Positions 6,037 to 11,606 of a stretch of DNA of 11,606 nt are shown here, one piece after another. The first letter of the stretch is position 1. Each line of letters opens with the position of its first letter. The position numbers and the translations under genes were made by a program. The stretch comes from Solirubrobacterales bacterium (GTDB lineage Bacteria; Actinomycetota; Thermoleophilia; Solirubrobacterales; Solirubrobacteraceae): the NCBI GenBank assembly GCA_019240015.1, contig JAFAZB010000175.1:1-11606 (forward strand), written 5' to 3'. The notes beneath the pieces were generated by a model, which had not been told where the DNA came from, searched no databases, and saw only the letters and a program-made list of their open reading frames with translations.

Positions 6037-6428
6037 ACGAGCAGAGACCCCAACTGATCGATGACGTGATGACGATCGGCGTGCCCGTCTCCGACCAGGA
6101 TCGTGCGCTGGCGTTCTACCTCGACAAGCTCGGGTTCGAGAAGCGGCGGGACTTTCCGGCCCAGCAGGTAGGTGGCCGGTGGGTCGAGGTGGCGCCGGCG
6201 AGCGCGATGGTGACGATCGCGCTCGTGCAGGCGCGGGAGGGCGCGCCCGTCGGCGTCGAGACCGGAATCCGCCTGACGACCCGCGACGCGGGTGCGGTCC
6301 ACGAGGAGCTGCAAGCTCGCGGGGTCGAGGTGGGCGAGCTCCTGCGCTGGCCCGGCGTCCCGCCGATGTTCAACCTCCGTGACCAGGACGGCAATGGCCT
6401 GACGATCATCCAGAGCGGCATCGGCTAG
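6033..6428 (+). CDS. VOC-family (glyoxalase-fold) protein
   Basis: 131 residues. Module one: VMTIGVPVSDQDRALAFYLD then KLGFEKRRDFP...GRWVEVAP. Module two: GIRLTTRDAGAVHEELQARG then RDQDGNGLTIIQ. The VSDQDRALAFY and DQDGNGL signatures are standard for the superfamily. The histidine usually found in the first strand is absent, so this member probably lacks a complete metal site and may be a binding protein rather than a lyase. Its ATG overlaps the stop of the DUF4287-SRPBCC gene by 4 bp. That coupling, and the common pairing of AHSA1/SRPBCC with VOC proteins in actinobacteria, suggest a shared small-molecule role, which is inference. Confidence 0.87.
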   Translation: MNEQRPQLIDDVMTIGVPVSDQDRALAFYLDKLGFEKRRDFPAQQVGGRWVEVAPASAMVTIALVQAREGAPVGVETGIRLTTRDAGAVHEELQARGVEVGELLRWPGVPPMFNLRDQDGNGLTIIQSGIG

Positions 6429-6436
6429 CGCGTGAC

Positions 6437-6468
6437 GCGCCGCCGCGGCGGTCGCGCCGCGGCGGCGC
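6437..6468. terminator. Strong GC hairpin between convergent genes
   Basis: GCGCCGCCGCGG (6437-6448) pairs perfectly over 12 bp with CCGCGGCGGCGC (6457-6468) around an 8-base loop. It lies 8 bp after the VOC stop and 31 bp from the end of the convergent gene. There is no T-tract, as is common in GC-rich actinobacteria, and the symmetry allows it to serve both directions. Confidence 0.65.
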
Positions 6469-6499
6469 TTCGCCTGAACAGTAGCCAGAAGCCGCAGGC

Positions 6500-7372
6500 C
6501 TATCCGCTACCCCCGCCGCCCGCCGAGCCGCCGGCACCGCCGCGAGGGGTCGAGTCGCGCGCCTGCGCGAAGAAGTATCCGACTACCGGGCCGAGGAACG
6601 CGATGAACGCAGTACCGCTGATCACGCCCAGCGTGCTCAGGGCGCCTGCGATCGCGAACGCGCTGAGCGCCGCAGCGACGCCCGCAAACCCTGTTCCCAG
6701 CAGCGGTACACCCCCGTCGCTGCTCTTGGCGCCGGAGGTCAGCGGGACCACCGTCGGCTGCCCCCCAGCCACCGTTGCGGTCAACGTAAGCGTGCCGGCC
6801 TTGGTCGCCGTGAGCGTCGTCTGCGGTCCGGTCGGGGGCTGGACCGAGGCTGCGTCAGCCGGGTGGGTCGCCCAGTTGCAGCTGCGGGGCTGACCGCCGA
6901 CGGTCGCGCTGAACGTGACCGGCTCACCGACCACGACCGCGCCCGGCCCCTTGACCACCGGCTGGGCTGCCGCCTGGTCCGCCGGCACCGCATAGGCGCG
7001 GAAGGCCGGGGCAACCGTAGGGTCGAACACCGTATCGGGGAAGTGCCCCGTCCTTCGGAGCACGGCCGAGGTCAACTTCTCGTAGCTCTGACGCCAGCCG
7101 TCGTAGAAGACGTACGCCAGGAGTATCCCCAGCGCGCCGAGCACCAGGATCGCCAGGGCTATCCAGTGGTCGGCAGTGCTGCTCTTGGTACCGCCGCTGG
7201 TGGACGCGGTGCCGGCCGTGGTTGTGGTCGGCGTCGTCGCGACCTGGACGGGGACGGTCGTTGAGCTCGTCTGCGCGTGAGCGAGGGCCGCGGTTCCCGC
7301 CAGGATCACAGCAGCACCTGACCCAGCAAGCGCCAGTGTGAGTAAGAGGGCGGTGGTACGGCGTGCGCTCAC
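6500..7372 (-). CDS. Exported membrane-anchored protein with Ig/PKD-like domain, function unknown
   Basis: 290 residues; I do not recognise a named family. Residues 1-33 are a signal peptide (RR, a long hydrophobic core, cleavage after AHA). Residues 34-66 are a Ser/Thr-rich linker typical of exported actinobacterial proteins. Residues 70-90 are a transmembrane helix, followed by a cationic stretch (DGWRQSYEKLTSAVLRRTGHF). Residues 140-212 look like an Ig/PKD-type beta domain (GAVVVGEPVTFSATV...LTATKAGTLTLTATVAGG). Residues 224-269 hold two more hydrophobic segments, and the tail is Gly-rich and low complexity. The GTG start (7372-7370) has an AAGGGA Shine-Dalgarno (7384-7379) six bases away. 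TAGGAT on the minus strand (7398-7393) is a possible -10. Its 3' end faces the GC hairpin at 6437-6468. Confidence 0.75.
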   Translation of the reverse strand: MSARRTTALLLTLALAGSGAAVILAGTAALAHAQTSSTTVPVQVATTPTTTTAGTASTSGGTKSSTADHWIALAILVLGALGILLAYVFYDGWRQSYEKLTSAVLRRTGHFPDTVFDPTVAPAFRAYAVPADQAAAQPVVKGPGAVVVGEPVTFSATVGGQPRSCNWATHPADAASVQPPTGPQTTLTATKAGTLTLTATVAGGQPTVVPLTSGAKSSDGGVPLLGTGFAGVAAALSAFAIAGALSTLGVISGTAFIAFLGPVVGYFFAQARDSTPRGGAGGSAGGGGSG

Positions 7373-7722
7373 CCGAAGTCCCTTGGCCTCGGATCCTACG
7401 CGCGAGCCGCCGGGTTGGTGGAATTTTTCCCGAGGCTTTTCCGTGGCCCCAGGTGGCCGACCGAAGCGGCGAGCGCGGGCTCTTGTGCTCGCGATACCCA
7501 GGCGGCGCGCGGGCGCCGCCGCCGAGGCGCGCAGGCTCTGGCTGTAGACGACCGGCCCGCCGTTGCAGGCGGGTGACGGCGGCGGGCGCCGGGTGAGGTG
7601 AGGCGTCCGGTCAACGTCAGCCAGGCACGGAACAGATCCTACCCGCCCGACGCTTGACGCGGCCCAGGCGAATCGCCGGCTTCGCTTGACCCACTCCGCC
7701 GCGCCGCGCTAGCGTCCGGCGC
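7373..7722. other. Gene-free stretch between divergent genes
   Basis: About 350 bp with no protein I can support; short open frames on both strands look like GC-rich chance. It contains the promoter of the exported protein on the left (TAGGAT, minus strand) and that of the DUF4232-like gene on the right. A local hairpin is visible: CCCGCC (7556-7561), GTTGCA, GGCGGG (7568-7573). A relatively T-rich patch (GGAATTTTTCCC, about 7420-7431) stands out from the GC background. I recognise no RNA family. Confidence 0.5.
7686..7722 (+). promoter_or_regulatory. Promoter for a leaderless transcript of the DUF4232-like gene
   Basis: TTGACC (-35, 7686-7691), an 18-bp spacer, then TAGCGT (-10, 7710-7715). 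Seven bases later comes the GTG start codon, so transcription should begin at or within a base of the start. No Shine-Dalgarno is present, which agrees with a leaderless mRNA. Confidence 0.6.
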
Positions 7723-8259
7723 GTGCCGAGCTGGACAATCAGGCGACGCTCGCTGCGGTACGGCTTGGTGGCCGCGATCGGGTGCGTGCTGGCGCTCGCG
7801 ATCGCGCGGCCGAGCGTCAGCTTGGGCTCATCCACGCCGGCCTGCTCGACGTCCAACCTGAGGCTCGACCTCGTCCAGGAGTCGGCCGCCACGAGCCACA
7901 GATTCTGGGATCTGTCGCTGCGCAACGTGGGCTCGTTGACCTGCCACATGAAGGGATATCCCGGCGTCGGGATGCTCGACGCTTCGGCGCGGCTGATCAA
8001 CGTGCCGGTCGATCGGACCAGCGGCGTGCAGGTTCGCAAGGTCGTGCTTGGTCCCTGGCAGCGCGCCTACTTCACGTTTGGCTACGTGGTCAGCGGGCCA
8101 TGTCTGCCGCACTTCTTCTCGGCCTACGGCCTCCAGGTGTTCGCGCCCAACACCTCCCAGCGGATGGTGTACTACCACGGCCGCTTCGACGTGTGCTCGG
8201 CCTCGGCCGCCGGGCATCCGCAGGTGTGGCCCGTGCGCCCGCTGCTGAACACGCTGTAG
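7723..8259 (+). CDS. DUF4232-like secreted protein
   Basis: 178 residues. The N-terminus (RRRSLRYGLVAAIGCVLALA) is a signal sequence or membrane anchor with a basic n-region; mature sequence probably begins after about residue 36. The rest fits the DUF4232 pattern common in actinobacterial secreted and lipoprotein-like proteins: C41 near the N-terminus of the domain (CSTSNLRLDLV), FWDLSLRNVGSLTCHMKGYP around C74, the GPWQRAYFTF strand, SGPC (C127), LQVFAPN, and C158 near the end. The four cysteines would form two disulphides outside the membrane. There is no lipobox, because C21 sits inside the hydrophobic core without one. Function of the family is unknown. Start is GTG 7723, directly after a promoter, so the message is probably leaderless. 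Confidence 0.78.
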   Translation: MPSWTIRRRSLRYGLVAAIGCVLALAIARPSVSLGSSTPACSTSNLRLDLVQESAATSHRFWDLSLRNVGSLTCHMKGYPGVGMLDASARLINVPVDRTSGVQVRKVVLGPWQRAYFTFGYVVSGPCLPHFFSAYGLQVFAPNTSQRMVYYHGRFDVCSASAAGHPQVWPVRPLLNTL

Positions 8260-8297
8260 GCGTCCGGCCCTGCTCACGTCCGCCATGCTTGTGCGGC

Positions 8298-9425
8298 GTG
8301 ATCGCGCTGCAACGGTCGGTGGCTGTGGCACTGGCGGCTTATGCCCGCAGCACGTTTCGCACGCGCAAGTTCGGCCTCGAGCACCTGCGGCTGGAGCCGG
8401 CCACGATCCTGTCCCCCAACCACCGTTCGGACAGCGACGTGCCGGTGCTCGTGTCGGCGCTCTACCCGCGCTGGTCGCAAGCGGTGCAGCGAGGATTGCC
8501 GTGGCCGACGTTCGCGGCCGATGACCACGCCTTCATGGCCGGTTTCCTGGCCGGTTATCCCGAGGGGATCCCGTTGCGGTTGCGGCGGCTGCTGTGGCCG
8601 ATCAGCGTGGGTGGCGTGCTCGAGCAGCGCCTGCAATGCGTCCCGGTCCGGGAGCCCGCGCGGATGCGGCTGGTGGAGCTGCTGCGCTGGGATCCGGAGC
8701 GTCCGCTCGACGGGGGGCTCCCGCCGAGCCTGGACGCGGCGCTGCGGCGGCGTGCGGGACGGCTGAAGCGTCCCGAGCCGCAGCGCGCCGCCGACGTGCT
8801 CGACGGTGCCTACGCGGATCTGCTGTGGAGCATCGTCGAGCGGGACGGCACCCCGGGTGAGGAGGTGTGGCGCGAGCACTTGCGGGCTGCCGTGGGCGAC
8901 TTCCGCAAGCTCGTGGCGACGCTGCGCTCGGGCGGCGTCGTGGTGATCTTTCCCGAAGGGGAGCTCTCACGGGAAGGACAGATCGGACCGCTGCGGCCGG
9001 GACTTGCGTCGCTGGCCAGGCGTGGGCGAGCGCGCTTCGTGCAGCCGGTCGCGATCACCTACGACCCGCTCCCCCCGGGACGTCCTCGCGCGTACGTGTC
9101 GGTCGCGCCGGCGCTCGAGCCCTCGCCCCGGCGGCTGGTCGGCGACCTGACGGAGGCGCTGCGGGCGGCGACCCCGCTGACCGTGGGACAGGTCGTGGCG
9201 AGGTTCCTGCTCGATCCGGGCCGCGGTGGGCGCCTCGAGCACGCCGCCGAGGAGTGGGTCGCCCGCGCCCAGGCGCAACGCCGCCCGATCGAGCCGGCGT
9301 TGCTCGCCGTGGGCGCGCGCGAGGAGCTGCACGCGACGCTCACCGAGTCCCGCCGTCTAGGCTCGGCTCACCGGATCGTCAAGGCGCTGTCCCGCGAGCT
9401 CGAGACCTGCATGCTCGGGTCGTGA
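8298..9425 (+). CDS. PlsC-like 1-acylglycerol-3-phosphate acyltransferase with central insertion
   Basis: 375 residues from GTG 8298, the first sensible start after the previous stop. The acyltransferase motifs are present: NHRSDSD (H42-x4-D47, catalytic HX4D); RLQCVPVRE (about 111-119, glycerol-phosphate-binding region); IFPEGELSREG (F218-P-E-G motif with R225); and FVQPVAITYDP (248-257, motif IV). In usual PlsC proteins motifs II and III are close together; here about 100 residues (about 120-216, rich in Arg/Glu/Pro) separate them, and the C-terminus adds about 100 helical residues. No transmembrane helix is obvious, so it is probably peripheral. The reaction expected is acyl transfer to lysophosphatidate or a related lipid. 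Its stop overlaps the start of the UPF0104 membrane protein (GTGA), linking it to lipid handling at the membrane. Confidence 0.83.
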   Translation: MIALQRSVAVALAAYARSTFRTRKFGLEHLRLEPATILSPNHRSDSDVPVLVSALYPRWSQAVQRGLPWPTFAADDHAFMAGFLAGYPEGIPLRLRRLLWPISVGGVLEQRLQCVPVREPARMRLVELLRWDPERPLDGGLPPSLDAALRRRAGRLKRPEPQRAADVLDGAYADLLWSIVERDGTPGEEVWREHLRAAVGDFRKLVATLRSGGVVVIFPEGELSREGQIGPLRPGLASLARRGRARFVQPVAITYDPLPPGRPRAYVSVAPALEPSPRRLVGDLTEALRAATPLTVGQVVARFLLDPGRGGRLEHAAEEWVARAQAQRRPIEPALLAVGAREELHATLTESRRLGSAHRIVKALSRELETCMLGS

Positions 9426-10495
9426 GCAGAGAGCGCAGGCGACTGGCGCTGATCGCGGCGCTGGCGGTCGCCGCTACGGTCGTCGTGGTCCTGTTGCTCG
9501 GGCAGGCCGCGCACTTCACCGAGCTGCTAAAGCGCCTGCGCGGAGCGAGTCCCGGATGGCTCGCGGTGTGCGCGGCCGGTGAGATCGTCGCGTATGCCGG
9601 CTACATCCTCTCCTATCAGGCGATCGCGGAGCTGTCCGGCGGTCCCCGGCTCGGCGCGCCGATCCTGGCGCGCGTGGTGGGCTTGTCGTTCGGGGCGTTC
9701 AGCGTCGCGACCGCGCTCGGAGGCCTTTCGGTGGACTTCTGGGCGCTCCGCGAGGCGGGTGAGCCCGCCCCCCTCGCGAGCTCCCGGGTGATCGCGCTCG
9801 AGACGGTGCGCTGGGCGGTACTGAGTGTCGCCACCTGCGTCGCGGCGGTCCTGGTATTGCTCGGAGTGGGACACCGCGTGATCTGGATTGTCCCGGTCGC
9901 GTGGCTCGTGGTCGTGCCGTCGTGCTTCGCGGCGGGCCTCTGGATCAGCGCGAACGGAAGGCAGGGGCGCTTCCAGGCCGGATCCTCCGGCCGACTGCGG
10001 CGGGCGCTCGCGGTCGCCGTGAGGGCGTTGGTCCTGATCCGCGAGCTGGTCTCGGCGCCAGCCAGCGTCCGGGTACGGGCGATTCTCGGCGCCGCGGTGT
10101 TCTGGGCCGGGGACGTGCTGTGCGCGTGGGCTGCGCTGCGGGCGTTCGGGACGCACGTCGCGTTGAGTTCGCTGCTGCTCGGCTACACCACCGGGTTCGT
10201 GTCCACCGGCCTGCCGCTGCCGGCCGGGGGCTCGGGCGGGGTCGACGCCGCGATGACGGGAGGGTTCGTGCTAGCGGGCGCGCCGCTCGGCGCGGCGCTG
10301 CTGGGGGCGGTCGCCTTCCGGGTGTTCAACTTCTGGCTGCCGGCGCTGGTCGCGGTGGGCTCGGCGCTCACCGTTCGCGGGCTCCGGGAGCGCCTTCGGG
10401 AAGTGGCCGACGGGCGACGCCGGCAGGCGGTCACGGTGGGGGAGCAGGCGCTGGGCAGAAATCCCGCCCATCGTCCTCCGCGTCCGCCGCGCTGA
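9422..10495 (+). CDS. LPG-synthase-TM/UPF0104-family integral membrane protein
   Basis: 357 residues, GTG 9422 overlapping the acyltransferase stop. Hydrophobic segments lie at about 8-27, 45-66, 80-103, 126-148, 153-175, 220-240, 247-265 and 283-315, agreeing with the multi-helix membrane domain of the MprF/AglD superfamily (PF03706 type). The family signature is clear near the C-terminus: LGYTTGFVSTGLPLPAGGSG, then GVDAAMTGGFVLAGAPLGAAL, then FRVFNFWLPALVAVGSAL. MprF relatives move or transfer charged lipids; stand-alone members are thought to be lipid flippases or glycolipid partners. There is no soluble synthase domain here. The basic tail (RRRQAVTVGEQALGRNPAHR) overlaps the 3' end of a convergent relative by 65 bp. 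Coupling to a PlsC-like enzyme suggests it handles that enzyme's product, which is inference. Confidence 0.85.
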   Translation: MSRERRRLALIAALAVAATVVVVLLLGQAAHFTELLKRLRGASPGWLAVCAAGEIVAYAGYILSYQAIAELSGGPRLGAPILARVVGLSFGAFSVATALGGLSVDFWALREAGEPAPLASSRVIALETVRWAVLSVATCVAAVLVLLGVGHRVIWIVPVAWLVVVPSCFAAGLWISANGRQGRFQAGSSGRLRRALAVAVRALVLIRELVSAPASVRVRAILGAAVFWAGDVLCAWAALRAFGTHVALSSLLLGYTTGFVSTGLPLPAGGSGGVDAAMTGGFVLAGAPLGAALLGAVAFRVFNFWLPALVAVGSALTVRGLRERLREVADGRRRQAVTVGEQALGRNPAHRPPRPPR

Positions 10496-11489
10496 GCGCC
10501 GCCGGCGCGTTCAGAACCCGCCGAAGTTCGAGCGCGCCGAGCAGTCCGAGTGCCAGCGGCACCAGTGATTGCGCCGCGCGGTATACGAGGATCGCCGAGG
10601 TGGCCGGCACCAGCGGGGCGCCGTAGAGCAAGAACACGCCGACCAAGCCCCCCTCGGTCGTCCCCGGCAGCGAGACGATCGAGCCGGCCTGGCCGAGCGT
10701 GTAGGCGAGCAGCATGCTGCCGGCGGGAAGCGCGGCCGCACCGACGGCGTGGAACGCGCCGTCGAGCGCAGCGAGGTCCAGCAGCACGAAGCCGAGTGCG
10801 CCGAGCACCAGCCGGGGATCGCCGGTCCGCAGCAGGCGGCCGCTGCAGGCGGCGCCGTCGCGCAAGTAGTCGAGCGCCCGCAAGGCGATCGAGCGCCATC
10901 GGCGCAGCCGCGCGGGCCGCGGCGCGCGTGGAGCCCGCCTGAGCAGCACCGCGAGCGCCGCCACGATCGCCAGGGCGGCCAATGCGGGGAGCAGCGAAGC
11001 CGCCGGCGACGCGTTGCCGGGAAGTATCCCGGCCCAGACACCCAGGCCGGCGACGATCACCAGCAGCACGTTGGTTGCCACGCTGCTCAGCAGGAACAGC
11101 GCGATCAGACGCGTCGCCGCGAACCCGGCCGGGATCCCAGCGCGGGTCATGATCACCCCGGCCGCCGCGAGCCCTCCGGTGCCGCCCGCGGGTACCAACA
11201 CGTTGACGCCCTGCGCGGTGGTCCCGATCGCGGCGGCTGCGCGCCAGCGCAAACGCTCGGCGAGCGCGCTGCGCAACGCGACCACGAAGCAGGCCACCGA
11301 ACCGACCTCGAGCACCGCCGTGGACACCACCCAGCCCGTGTCGGCGCCGGCGAGCCGCGCTCGCAACCCCGCCAGCCCGGGCACGCTCGAGATCGCGAGC
11401 ACCACCACCCCGACCAGCCCGATCAGTCGCAGCAGTCCCCATGCCAGCCTCCGGCGGTCGAACACGACGGTCGGGTCGGTTCTCAGCAC
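10431..11489 (-). CDS. Second LPG-synthase-TM/UPF0104-family membrane protein
   Basis: 352 residues, GTG start (11489-11487). Hydrophobic helices at about 15-38, 52-73, 84-110, 124-155, 163-183, 228-248, 256-276, 281-300 and 303-324. The family signatures are VNVLVPAGGTGGLAAAGVIM (about 96-115) and AYTLGQAGSIVSLPGTTEGG followed by LVGVFLLYGAPLVPATSAIL and VYRAAQSLVPLALGLLG. It has the same topology as the neighbour at 9422-10495 but clearly different sequence: an old paralogue, not a recent duplicate. The acidic C-terminus (ALSAADAEDDGRDF) lies in the 65-bp overlap. A CATAAT box ends seven bases before the GTG, so the transcript may be leaderless. Confidence 0.85.
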   Translation of the reverse strand: MLRTDPTVVFDRRRLAWGLLRLIGLVGVVVLAISSVPGLAGLRARLAGADTGWVVSTAVLEVGSVACFVVALRSALAERLRWRAAAAIGTTAQGVNVLVPAGGTGGLAAAGVIMTRAGIPAGFAATRLIALFLLSSVATNVLLVIVAGLGVWAGILPGNASPAASLLPALAALAIVAALAVLLRRAPRAPRPARLRRWRSIALRALDYLRDGAACSGRLLRTGDPRLVLGALGFVLLDLAALDGAFHAVGAAALPAGSMLLAYTLGQAGSIVSLPGTTEGGLVGVFLLYGAPLVPATSAILVYRAAQSLVPLALGLLGALELRRVLNAPAALSAADAEDDGRDFCPAPAPPP

Positions 11490-11495
11490 AACCGG

Positions 11496-11501
11496 ATTAT
11501 G
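11496..11501 (-). promoter_or_regulatory. -10 element of the second LPG-synthase-TM gene
   Basis: CATAAT on the minus strand, followed by six bases and then the GTG start. In GC-rich surroundings this AT-rich hexamer is a good -10 candidate and predicts a leaderless message. I see no convincing -35 at 17-18 bp. Confidence 0.45.
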
Positions 11502-11606
11502 AGCGGGGCCGGCCGGTCAGCGCCGGGGACACCGCGCCGCGACGCCGACCCCCACGCCGATCACCGTCAGGGGCGTCGATCCGTGCGACGGCCGACGCTG
11601 GCGACG
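11502..11606. other. Window edge, possible 3' end of an upstream minus-strand gene
   Basis: A minus-strand frame is open from the window edge to a TGA at 11519-11517 and ends STPLTVIGVGVGVAARCPRR. It could be the C-terminus of a gene lying 27 bp upstream of the membrane-protein gene, but it is too short to assign and chance is possible. Confidence 0.25.

Noticed and set aside
7338..7547. Small plus-strand frame in the gene-free stretch
   Set aside because: It overlaps the start of the exported-protein gene, has no ribosome site, and its composition is typical of chance in GC-rich DNA.
7373..7722. Possible cyclic-dinucleotide (ydaO-type) riboswitch before the exported-protein gene
   Set aside because: I looked for the conserved blocks of that class on both strands and could not find them; only generic GC hairpins are present.
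7782..8297. N-terminal extension of the acyltransferase frame
   Set aside because: It lies over the DUF4232-like gene in another frame and has no resemblance to any domain; GTG 8298 fits the family start.
8867..9421. Upstream part of the long plus-strand frame continuing into the 9422 gene
   Set aside because: It is out of frame with the acyltransferase and has no domain; the membrane protein begins at GTG 9422.
10183..11442. 419-codon minus-strand frame
   Set aside because: It overlaps two clear membrane-protein genes and translates to Arg/Ala/Gly-rich sequence with no motif; a shadow frame.

Overview
The window is very GC-rich, uses many GTG starts, and packs its genes tightly, with three 4-base stop/start overlaps (GTGA at 2504-2507, ATGA at 6033-6036, GTGA at 9422-9425). 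It carries families typical of Actinomycetota: a DUF4232-type secreted protein, a DUF4287/SRPBCC protein, a relic of an ECF sigma factor with a SnoaL-like tail, and promoters that seem to give leaderless mRNAs. A soil actinomycete, possibly of the Thermoleophilia/Solirubrobacterales, fits best. That lineage is inferred from gene content, not proven. There is no CRISPR array, transposase, integrase or plasmid/phage hallmark gene.

Left part (1-2030): the window opens inside a NarL/LuxR-type response regulator. Convergent to it is a minus-strand pair, an ABM-like small protein followed by a VOC/glyoxalase-fold protein that seems to start at CTG. Next comes a minus-strand SCP2 sterol-carrier protein, then a plus-strand tRNA-Val(UAC).

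Middle (2028-5136): a GNAT acetyltransferase follows the wreckage of two genes fused head to head. One is an ECF sigma factor that has lost its N-terminal part and an internal block (minus strand). The other is a frameshifted piece of a zinc-type alcohol dehydrogenase/quinone reductase (plus strand). Beyond it lies an SMP-30/gluconolactonase-like gene with its metal ligands intact, transcribed divergently from a LysR-type regulator. This is the classic arrangement of a LysR regulator and its target.

Right part (5137-11606): a DUF4287-SRPBCC protein is translationally coupled to a second VOC protein. A strong GC hairpin separates these from a convergent gene for an exported, membrane-anchored protein with an Ig/PKD-like domain, which I do not recognise. 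After a gene-free stretch of about 350 bp come a DUF4232-like secreted protein (probably leaderless), a PlsC-like acyltransferase with a large insertion, and a UPF0104/LPG-synthase-TM membrane protein overlapping it by 4 bp. A second member of that membrane family is convergent, with the 3' ends overlapping by 65 bp. The acyltransferase and the two membrane proteins suggest an envelope lipid synthesis and translocation module. I see no clear novel defence or mobile system. The most unusual items are the two-gene wreck, the CTG start, the inserted acyltransferase with its paired flippase-like proteins, and the leaderless promoters.
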